A stretch of DNA of 64,000 bases from Fibrella aquatilis (lineage in GTDB: Bacteria > Bacteroidota > Bacteroidia > Cytophagales > Spirosomataceae): assembly GCF_017353255.1 (NCBI RefSeq), contig NZ_JAFMYU010000002.1, positions 186,001 to 250,000 of the forward strand, written 5' to 3'. Below are positions 26,038 to 34,153 of the stretch, one piece after another (positions within the stretch are counted from its first letter, which is position 1; each line of letters starts with the position of its first letter). The notes below the pieces were generated by a model. It saw nothing but the letters and a program-made list of their open reading frames with translations. It did not search any database and was not told the DNA's origin. The translations under genes and the position numbers were made by a program.

Positions 26038-27009
26038 TTAAGATTCGCGCTCCACCAGTTGGTGCGCAAAGTGTAGCAGCGTGGCTTTCCGGGCAGGGTC
26101 GGCGTTGACCTGATCTAAGTTAGTGAATCCTTGCTGGAAATAATGAGCAATACGATCTTCAGTTAACTGCCTGATATTCAGTTCGTCATAGATAGCCGTC
26201 ACGGCGGCTACTTTTTCGGCTTTGTCGAAGGTATCGCGGCTCAGCCAGTTTAGCAGGTCGCTGCGTACTGGGCCTTCGGCGCGTTCGAGGGCTTCAATGA
26301 GCAGGAACGTTTTCTTATTGGCAATAATGTCGCCGCCCACCTGCTTGCCAAACTTGGCCGGGTCGCCATATACGTCGAGCAGGTCGTCTTTTAGCTGAAA
26401 ACCAATGCCAATATTCACACCACCGTCGTAAAGATGCTGGGTGCTTTCGGCGTCGGCCCCCGACACCAACCCGCCCAATTCCATAGCCAGGCCCAGCAGC
26501 ACCGACGTTTTCAGCCGGATCATGTCGATGTACTCGGCCTCGGTTACGGTGTTGCGGGTTTCAAAATTCATGTCCATCTGCTGCCCTTCGCACACTTCGG
26601 CGGCGGTTTGGCTGAACCGCCGCAGGGCCTGCCGCAGGTACCGGGCGTCGATATCGAGCAGCTGTTCGTAGGCCTTCACCAGCATCACGTCGCCAGAGAG
26701 AATGGCGATGTTGGCGTTCCATTTTTCGTGGACAGTGGGCATGCCGCGCCGTAGCGGGGCCTGGTCCATGATGTCGTCGTGCAAAAGCGTGAAATTGTGA
26801 AACACCTCCACGGCCACAGCAGGTTTTAGGGCCAGGGTATACTCATCGGTAAAGAGCGAGGCGGCCAGCAAGGTCATTAGCGGCCGTAGGCGTTTACCGC
26901 TCAGCCCCATAATGTAGCGAATGGGGTCGTAGAGTTCGGGGGGCTGCGCTCCGTAGTTGGTCTGGTCGAATTGTTGACGTAAAGCGTCGGCTAACTGGGT
27001 TGGATTCAT
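26038..27009 (-). CDS. Trans-polyprenyl diphosphate synthase
   Basis: The 323-residue protein has both aspartate-rich motifs of prenyl chain elongation: DDIMD at 78-82 and DDLLD at 208-212. KRLRP near 39-43 binds pyrophosphate. The residues before the first motif (FHNFTLLHDDIMD) suggest a short- to medium-chain product such as geranylgeranyl diphosphate or farnesyl diphosphate rather than octaprenyl, but this is uncertain. It supplies precursors for quinones, carotenoids or lipids. It heads the operon with the rhomboid and LytTR genes. Confidence 0.92.
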   Translation of the reverse strand: MNPTQLADALRQQFDQTNYGAQPPELYDPIRYIMGLSGKRLRPLMTLLAASLFTDEYTLALKPAVAVEVFHNFTLLHDDIMDQAPLRRGMPTVHEKWNANIAILSGDVMLVKAYEQLLDIDARYLRQALRRFSQTAAEVCEGQQMDMNFETRNTVTEAEYIDMIRLKTSVLLGLAMELGGLVSGADAESTQHLYDGGVNIGIGFQLKDDLLDVYGDPAKFGKQVGGDIIANKKTFLLIEALERAEGPVRSDLLNWLSRDTFDKAEKVAAVTAIYDELNIRQLTEDRIAHYFQQGFTNLDQVNADPARKATLLHFAHQLVERES

Positions 27010-27062
27010 GGAGAATGGTCTGTGCTGCGTGTTTGTCGCGAGTCACAAACGAATCGTAACGC

Positions 27063-27096
27063 CAAAAGTAAGCAACAACGGGGGAAGGAGGGCAAA
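27063..27096 (-). promoter_or_regulatory. Predicted promoter of the polyprenyl synthase operon
   Basis: The minus strand has TTTG (27096-27093), a 22-nt spacer, then TACTTTTG (27070-27063), 54 nt before the ATG at 27009. This fits the Bacteroidota consensus. Confidence 0.6.
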
Positions 27097-27107
27097 GGGT
27101 GCTTTGG

Positions 27108-27172
27108 TTTACTGTCTTCTGTTGGCTTGCGCCAGCGCACTGCTCTCGCGCAAGCCAACAGAAGACAGTAAA
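27108..27172. repeat. Perfect 25-bp inverted repeat
   Basis: The arms 27108-27132 and 27148-27172 are perfect reverse complements (TTTACTGTCTTCTG then TTGGCTTGCGC). The inner part TTGGCTTGCGCCAGCGCA resembles the cores at 8210 and 46243. It lies just beyond the xylulokinase stop in terminator position. Confidence 0.95.
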
Positions 27173-27200
27173 CAGAAGACTAAAGAGTTTTTCTTGAAAA

Positions 27201-28679
27201 CTACTTCTCCAGCACGGCCAGCCAGTGCTCATAAGCCTCTTCATAGGCTTGCCGGGCGCGGGCGTCGGGCGTGATGGTGCGTACCACCTGAAGGCCGCTG
27301 AAGGCTTCGGCGCGGTTGGCATAATGGCCTAATCCCAAACCTGCTCCACGGGCTGCTCCCTGTGCACCATCGGTGTTGTAGAGTTCGATGGCCGCACCGG
27401 AAAGATTCGCTAACGTATTGGCAAACAAAGGACTAAGGAACATATTGGCCTCGCCTGCCCGGATGGTTTTCACGCCCACGCCCACCTGCTCCATGACCCG
27501 GATGCCGTAATAAAGCGCAAACACGATGCCCTCCTGCGATGCTCGCAGCCAGTGCGCCAAGCCATGCTGATTCAATCGAAGCCCATGAAACGACGCACCC
27601 GGATCGGCGTTTTCCAACACGCGCTCGGCCCCATTGCCAAAGGGTAAACACACTAGCCCATCAGACCCCACGGGCGCTTTCTGGGCCAGATCGTTCATTT
27701 GGTCGTATGACAAGTTCTTCTGCGTCAGGCTGTTGCGTAACCAGCTATTTAGGCTGCCCGTGCCGTTGATGCACAGCAGCACCCCGTAGCGCGGCGCTTC
27801 GAGCGTGTGGTTCACGTGCAGAAATGTGTTCACCCGCGAGAGTGGATCAAACGTGGCCTGCTCACTCACGCCATACACCACGCCCGACGTGCCCGCCGTG
27901 GCGGCAATCTCGCCGGGGTCAAGCACGTTCAGCGACCAGGCGTTATTGGGTTGGTCACCCGCGCGGTAGGTAACGGGGGTGCTCTCGGCCAGGCCCATTT
28001 CGGCGGCAGCGGCGGCGGTTACTCTACCCTGTACCCCAAACGTGGGACGCAGCGGCGGCATCAGCGACTGGTCGAACCCGTAATACTGCATCAAAAACTC
28101 GGCGGGGCGGTTTTCCAGAAAATCCCACAAAATCCCCTCCGACAGGCCCGACGCCGTGGTGACGATCTCGCCGGTGAGGCGGGCAGCCAGGTAGTCGCCG
28201 GGGAGCATGAAGTGGGCCACGTTGGCATACACGTCGGGCTGATTTTCTTTCACCCAGGCCAGTTTCGCCGCCGTGAAGTTACCCGGCGAGTTGAGTAACT
28301 GCCGCAACACCCGCTCATGCCCCAAGGCATCGAACGCCCGTTGTCCATAGGGTACGGCACGGCTGTCGCACCAGATAATAGATGGCCGCAATACGTTGAG
28401 GTGGGCATCGGTTACGACCAGCCCGTGCATTTGATACGAAATACCAATGGCCTTTATATCAGTCGGTTGCGCTCCGGTGGCAACCATCACGGCCCGCACG
28501 GCCCGCGTGGCATTGTGCCACCAAAGGTCGGGTTGTTGCTCGGCAAAACCGGGTTGCGGCGCGTCGATAGCCATCTCCGATTCGGGAAAAAACGCCGAGG
28601 CGACAGCGGTATTTTTGTCAGCGTCGAGCAAACAGGCTTTGACAGACGAGCTGCCCAAATCAAGTCCAAGAAGGTACAT
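27201..28679 (-). CDS. xylB: Xylulokinase (FGGY family)
   Basis: The protein has 492 residues from the ATG at 28679, where MYLLGLDLGSSSVKACLLD is the usual N-terminal phosphate motif; the longer frame to 28751 runs into a terminator. Later parts include AGDQPNNAW and the ATP-binding ATAGTSGVVYGV. The xylulokinase call rests on overall similarity (GISYQMHGLVV, WCDSRAVPYG); another pentulose kinase is possible. It phosphorylates D-xylulose for the pentose phosphate route. No xylose isomerase gene is adjacent. It ends before the palindrome at 27108-27172. Confidence 0.9.
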   Translation of the reverse strand: MYLLGLDLGSSSVKACLLDADKNTAVASAFFPESEMAIDAPQPGFAEQQPDLWWHNATRAVRAVMVATGAQPTDIKAIGISYQMHGLVVTDAHLNVLRPSIIWCDSRAVPYGQRAFDALGHERVLRQLLNSPGNFTAAKLAWVKENQPDVYANVAHFMLPGDYLAARLTGEIVTTASGLSEGILWDFLENRPAEFLMQYYGFDQSLMPPLRPTFGVQGRVTAAAAAEMGLAESTPVTYRAGDQPNNAWSLNVLDPGEIAATAGTSGVVYGVSEQATFDPLSRVNTFLHVNHTLEAPRYGVLLCINGTGSLNSWLRNSLTQKNLSYDQMNDLAQKAPVGSDGLVCLPFGNGAERVLENADPGASFHGLRLNQHGLAHWLRASQEGIVFALYYGIRVMEQVGVGVKTIRAGEANMFLSPLFANTLANLSGAAIELYNTDGAQGAARGAGLGLGHYANRAEAFSGLQVVRTITPDARARQAYEEAYEHWLAVLEK

Positions 28680-28751
28680 AGGGGAGGGGGTAATGTCAGG
28701 CAGGAAAGGACGGTTTTGGGGCGAATTTACCTGACAGCACCACAAACCCAT

Positions 28752-28787
28752 AAAAAAGGGCCTCTCTGAATCAGAGAGGCCCTTTTA
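28752..28787 (-). terminator. Terminator between the TonB-like gene and xylB
   Basis: A 16-bp stem (AAAAGGGCCTCTCTGA and complement) with T6 on the minus strand follows the gene ending at 28809 by about 20 nt. It separates that gene from xylB. Confidence 0.88.
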
Positions 28788-28808
28788 ATAAAGGAAAGTT
28801 AACGGAAA

Positions 28809-29159
28809 TTATTCGGCCTTGAAGTGGAGCCGGGCAGTGTGCACCTCGCCGGGGGTAGCTTGCTCGCCAACGGTTAGTTTGGCGTTAAGCAGTTGCCGGG
28901 TCAGGTCGCTTTTTAGTTTTTCGTTGGCCGTAAAAACGGTTGGTGTCAGCACCGAATTATTCTCGGCAAGGCGAAACTGTACTACCACCACGCTACCTCC
29001 TTTGCCTTCACGAAGGGCTTCCGGGTAGGTGAGTTGACTGGCCAATTGTTGTTCCAAATTGGCTTGGGGCTTTGCCTTACTCTGCTTTTTAGTTCCAGGG
29101 TTGGCAAAAGCCGCTACGGTCGCTAGACCGATTAACATCCATGAGCACACGAGCGTCTT
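28809..29159 (-). CDS. Small exported protein resembling a TonB C-terminal domain
   Basis: The protein has 116 residues from the ATG at 29159, giving a signal peptide (MKTLVCSWMLIGLATVAAFA). The mature part, with LTYPEALREGKGGSVVVVQF, recalls the start of TonB C-terminal domains (YP..A...G..G.V.V.F). No membrane anchor or Pro-rich stalk is present, so it cannot be a working TonB itself. Role unknown. It is a single-gene unit with an AT-rich upstream region and the terminator at 28752-28787. Confidence 0.6.
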   Translation of the reverse strand, partial: KTLVCSWMLIGLATVAAFANPGTKKQSKAKPQANLEQQLASQLTYPEALREGKGGSVVVVQFRLAENNSVLTPTVFTANEKLKSDLTRQLLNAKLTVGEQATPGEVHTARLHFKAE

Positions 29160-29491
29160 CATGATTCTGTTGGCTTTAAAGGTGAAAAAATCCAAACCCA
29201 GTCTATCGGTGTACTCGTCCGTTCGTGGCCTATGGGGTCATCTCATGGAATACGTTTATGACTGATAGTACAATAGTAAGCAAAAATTAGACGCAATGTT
29301 AAGCCAATGTTAACAAAAGATGATCTTTTTGAGCGATCAATTCTTTTGAAATAGCTTGATTTTAGCTAAAAAACTGACTACCAATGACTTGTATATTAAG
29401 TAAATTTTTAAAAATTGATCAAACGCGTAACATTAAGATAACAAAACTGTGGCTGGCATAGTAGTTGTCGGTAGGCACTGCCTGAACGATC
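29160..29491. other. AT-rich intergenic region without a gene
   Basis: This 332-base gap lies between two minus-strand genes. It is clearly more AT-rich than its surroundings, especially 29270-29450, and probably holds the promoter of the TonB-like gene. I find no ORF with protein-like features, no tRNA, no long inverted repeat and no exact TAnnTTTG match in useful position. Confidence 0.6.
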
Positions 29492-30214
29492 TTAGGCTTT
29501 TACGGCCTGATTCAGCAATTCCTGCGCAATGGGCAGCAGGGTCTCTTCTTCTGAAATAACGCGTCGACTTTCAAGCCGGAACGCGGCGGGGTTCGGTAGA
29601 TCGTAGCGCCGGATGAGGTCTAGCTTCAATCGCTCGAACGTGGTGCCCAGCCCCCGCCGAAGCCGTTCCCGAAACTGCCAGTGCACTAGCCGTCCGCCCG
29701 GTGCCGCCTGATCGTAGAGGGTAAGCCGGTATTGGTAGACCGACAAATCAGCTGTGGTGGAGTAGTGCACCAGCAGGTAGCCTTCTTCGGGGTGCAGCGG
29801 CATGAGGCCAACGGGTTCGAGCGTCAGGGTTCGCGCCAGCTCGGCCCAGCGCTGCCGCCCGTCGGTGAGGGTTGTCTGAAAACGGGGCAGGGCAAAATCA
29901 ACGATCTCGTCTACTTCGGTTAGTAGCGGATCATCGGTATGTTCCGGTGCATAGGTTATTTGGGGTGGTGGCCCACCAATGCCCGCCACGCGCTTGGGAA
30001 AGGCCGCCATCAACGTACCTTTGCCCGCTCGAAAACGAAGGGTGGCCTCGTAGTGGCGTTGCAGATCGGGCAAGTCGGGGCAGAGCCTATTGTCGGCAAA
30101 GCGTTGGTTTACCCCTTGTAAATACGCCAAAACGACATACTGTTTGTATTCGGCGTCGATTCGGCTTTGTGTCAGCCAGTCAGATGAAAGCGAATTTAAA
30201 CGGATTTCGGCCAT
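29492..30214 (-). CDS. Conserved protein of unknown function
   Basis: The 240-residue soluble protein lacks a signal peptide. The N-terminal half has a helical segment with YKQYVVLAYLQGVNQRF, and the C-terminal half ends in a helix (EETLLPIAQELLNQAVKA). I recognise no domain. It is divergent from groES, 235 nt apart, and looks like a single-gene unit. Codon use matches the neighbours, so it is probably a vertically inherited gene of this lineage. Confidence 0.6.
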   Translation of the reverse strand: MAEIRLNSLSSDWLTQSRIDAEYKQYVVLAYLQGVNQRFADNRLCPDLPDLQRHYEATLRFRAGKGTLMAAFPKRVAGIGGPPPQITYAPEHTDDPLLTEVDEIVDFALPRFQTTLTDGRQRWAELARTLTLEPVGLMPLHPEEGYLLVHYSTTADLSVYQYRLTLYDQAAPGGRLVHWQFRERLRRGLGTTFERLKLDLIRRYDLPNPAAFRLESRRVISEEETLLPIAQELLNQAVKA

Positions 30215-30449
30215 AAAGTGTGTGGCAGTTGGGATTTAACAAGATAAGGCAAGAACTAATTTTGGCAAAACAAAGCGGGTTAAAGTGCTTATAAGGCCAA
30301 ACAATCTAAGTTCATGACCCCTGTTTCCCCAATAACGTACAAGGCCTGAAATTTTGTCAGTCTTTTCATCTGGCATACTACTTGCCACCGCAAACCCGTC
30401 CGATTAAGCACAAAAACCAGTTTAACAACCTTAATCATCTCTTATCGCT

Positions 30450-30740
30450 ATGACCACAGCAATGGAAGACGTGAAAGTAAAACCCCTCGCCGACCGCGTG
30501 GTGGTTGAACCCGCCCCGGCTGAAGAAAAGACCGCCTTCGGGATTATCATTCCTGACACGGCCAAAGAAAAACCCCAGCGTGGCACCATCGTCGCCATCG
30601 GTACGGGCAAAAAAGACGAGCCTCTGACCGTTCAGGTTGGCGACACGGTGCTGTACGGTAAATACGCCGGCACCGAGATCACCATCGAAGGAAAAGAGTA
30701 CCTCATCATGCGCGAATCCGACATCTTCGCCATCGTTTAA
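30450..30740 (+). CDS. groES: Co-chaperonin GroES
   Basis: The 96-residue protein has the usual GroES pattern: [20 protein letters not shown] at the start, the mobile loop with GIIIPD, and [11 protein letters not shown] near the end. The heptameric lid closes the GroEL chamber in the cytoplasm. groEL follows 89 nt later in the same operon, with a decayed repeat in between. No CIRCE operator was seen upstream, so heat control here is not HrcA-CIRCE type as far as the window shows. Confidence 0.97.
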   Translation: MTTAMEDVKVKPLADRVVVEPAPAEEKTAFGIIIPDTAKEKPQRGTIVAIGTGKKDEPLTVQVGDTVLYGKYAGTEITIEGKEYLIMRESDIFAIV

Positions 30741-30743
30741 TTG

Positions 30744-32467
<1,724 letters not shown>

Positions 32468-32488
32468 TTGCCGCCAGCCTAATATACA

Positions 32489-32521
32489 TAACACCCCTGG
32501 CCTGCTGGTCAGGGGTGTTAT
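32489..32521 (+). terminator. Terminator of groES-groEL
   Basis: A 14-bp stem (TAACACCCCTGGCC with one imperfect pair) with a short loop is followed by TATTGTTG, 22 nt after the groEL stop. Confidence 0.75.
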
Positions 32522-32551
32522 ATTGTTGTAAAATTTAAACTTATTTAAGCA

Positions 32552-33361
32552 ATGAATCTATTTATAAGTTGGTCGGGTGATGATAGTAAAGCTATAGCAC
32601 AACTATTAAAGAACTGGATACCTAAAATATTACAAGCTGTTAAACCATATTTTACACCTTCTGATATTGAGAAAGGAGCTAAATGGGAAACTGAAATAAC
32701 TAAAAAACTTAATGAATGTAACATCGGAATAATCTGTTTGACGTCAGAAAATAAAGAAAAACCTTGGATTTTATTTGAAGCAGGAGCATTATCTAATAAA
32801 CTTGATAAGTCTAAAGTATGCCCATTGCTTTTCGGATTAAGTAATTCGGACTTGACGGGACCATTGGCAACGTTTCAAACAACAATATTTGTCAAGGATG
32901 AATTTAAAAAGTTAATGCAAACTATAAATAATCAGCTTGGAGATAACGTGCTGGCGGATAACACGTTTCAAGAATTGTTTGACACTTTTTTTCCAAAACT
33001 AGAATCCGACGTATCGTCTATATTGAGCAAGACTAATGCTTTAAAAATTAGCCCTTCCCCAGTAAGGTCTGATAGAGATATTTTGGATGAAATATTGGAA
33101 TTGACTAGAAGACAGTATAGTGTATTACCATCCAAATCAGATCAGTACGAGGTTTTGGATAGTTTTGATGAATCTACTGTTAAAAGTGTTTACAGTAAAA
33201 TATATGATTACATGAAAGTTCACAATTTTAAACTCAAAGAATATAGTTTATTAGATGATGAGGAGGTATATGATTATTTGTCACGAGACAAAGAGGTAAG
33301 ACGTTTATGCAGAAATTCGGACAATCTAAAAAAGATAATAACTCAATTTATTAATCAGTAA
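32552..33361 (+). CDS. TIR-domain protein, probable NAD+-cleaving defence effector
   Basis: The protein has 269 residues. The first 140 form a TIR-like domain beginning NLFISWSGDDSKAIAQLL. The region TSENKEKPWILFEAGALS carries Trp72 and the candidate catalytic Glu76, as in TIR NAD hydrolases. Residues 150-269 are helical and unassigned. The gene is strongly AT-rich (19 G/C in its first 60 bases) against GC-rich neighbours, a sign of recent transfer. Many bacterial TIR proteins act in anti-phage systems such as Thoeris or CBASS, but no usual partner gene is adjacent. It follows the groEL terminator and precedes toxin/antitoxin-like debris. NADase activity is inferred. Confidence 0.8.
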   Translation: MNLFISWSGDDSKAIAQLLKNWIPKILQAVKPYFTPSDIEKGAKWETEITKKLNECNIGIICLTSENKEKPWILFEAGALSNKLDKSKVCPLLFGLSNSDLTGPLATFQTTIFVKDEFKKLMQTINNQLGDNVLADNTFQELFDTFFPKLESDVSSILSKTNALKISPSPVRSDRDILDEILELTRRQYSVLPSKSDQYEVLDSFDESTVKSVYSKIYDYMKVHNFKLKEYSLLDDEEVYDYLSRDKEVRRLCRNSDNLKKIITQFINQ

Positions 33362-33488
33362 ATGATGCTTCTCGAAGTTTTCTTGAATCACATGAAAGCA
33401 ATGAATTAACCAGTTTGTCTATCAAAAGCATTGTAAACGTTGTTTACAAGACAAATTGCATAGTTTAGAATCACAAATCGACAAAACA

Positions 33489-33686
33489 ATGGATAGCATC
33501 GTTGACTACATCGACGAAGAAAAAGACGTTTTGTATGTTCGGGAGCAACGCAAAGCGAAAGAGCAGGCTCAACACTTGTTCGTAGAGCGGTCATTGCTAC
33601 GCGGCAAGGCAACTGTTGAAGAGATCGCCGAAGATTGCGGCGTGTCAGTTGACTATGTGCCGGAGATACAACGTCAGTTGACGTAG
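33489..33686 (+). CDS. Small helical protein resembling the tail of Rpn/PD-(D/E)XK transposase-like proteins
   Basis: The protein has 65 residues from the ATG at 33489. A charged N-terminal helix (EEKDVLYVREQRKAKEQAQ) is followed by FVERSLLRGKATVEEIAED and CGVSVDYVPEIQRQL. The second part looks like the small C-terminal helix-turn-helix of Rpn-family nuclease proteins (LL..G.s.eeIA...G.s...v..i). It may be a stand-alone small protein or a remnant of a larger gene. It ends before a strong terminator. Confidence 0.6.
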   Translation: MDSIVDYIDEEKDVLYVREQRKAKEQAQHLFVERSLLRGKATVEEIAEDCGVSVDYVPEIQRQLT

Positions 33687-33720
33687 CTGGAACAGGTTGA
33701 TAGGCAGTAACGCACTGCCC

Positions 33721-33760
33721 ACAAAACCGCCCCTAACTGGTCGGTTAGGGGCGGTTTTGT
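33721..33760 (+). terminator. Terminator after the small helical protein
   Basis: A perfect 17-bp stem (ACAAAACCGCCCCTAAC and complement) with a 6-nt loop ends in TTTTGT. It isolates the small gene at 33489 from the antitoxin-like gene. Confidence 0.85.
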
Positions 33761-33770
33761 GTTTAACGTG

Positions 33771-33778
33771 TATCTTTG
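33771..33778 (+). promoter_or_regulatory. Predicted -7 element for the antitoxin-like gene
   Basis: TATCTTTG matches TAnnTTTG exactly, 22 nt before the ATG at 33801. The -33 position falls inside the terminator stem and has no TTG. Confidence 0.5.
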
Positions 33779-33800
33779 AGAAAACAGATATAGCTATTCT

Positions 33801-34031
33801 ATGAGCACCGCCCAGATCTTATTCGAGCAATATAAAGTGCGGCCTCCCCGCATCCGGCGTGAGCTAAAAACGCTTATCGACCAGGAGGCAGCCGACGAAA
33901 AAGTGCCGCTTCGTGAGCAAATCCGGCAGGGTATGCGGGAGGTACGGCTGGTGAAGGAAGGGAAGTTGAAAGCGCAATCGCTTGGTGAGTTTTTGGCAGA
34001 TTTGAGTAAAGAGATAGCCGATGAAGCGTAG
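33801..34031 (+). CDS. Antitoxin-like small protein
   Basis: The protein has 76 residues: MSTAQILFEQYKVRPPRIRR, then a predicted helical stretch rich in Glu, Lys and Arg. Size, composition and the overlap of its end with a second tiny reading frame that starts MKRSVISKARL (34021) resemble a type II antitoxin gene overlapping its RelE/ParE-type toxin gene. The toxin frame stops after 14 codons, so this would be an orphan antitoxin. The family call is from pattern memory, not from a diagnostic motif. Confidence 0.5.
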   Translation: MSTAQILFEQYKVRPPRIRRELKTLIDQEAADEKVPLREQIRQGMREVRLVKEGKLKAQSLGEFLADLSKEIADEA

Positions 34032-34065
34032 CGTTATATCCAAAGCACGATTAACGCAATATTGA
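34021..34065 (+). pseudogene. Possible toxin-gene remnant overlapping the antitoxin-like gene
   Basis: A 14-codon frame (MKRSVISKARLTQY) starts 11 bases before the end of the antitoxin-like gene, the usual overlap of toxin-antitoxin pairs. Its beginning resembles RelE/ParE toxin starts. Nothing toxin-like continues after the stop in any frame that I can see. Confidence 0.3.
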
Positions 34066-34153
34066 GATACTCAAGTATTTATTATATAAACTAACATAAT
34101 TACTACTCATTTTCATACATTGTGATCAGTTCACCAACTAATCACATTTTGTC

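Noticed and set aside
29160-29491. Small RNA or riboswitch in the AT-rich gap
   Set aside because: No stable hairpin with a T-run and no recognisable aptamer pattern; AT richness alone is not evidence.
30353-30384. A groES promoter or CIRCE operator upstream of groES
   Set aside because: TTG and a TACTACTTG-like element are present but do not fit the consensus, and no CIRCE inverted repeat is seen.
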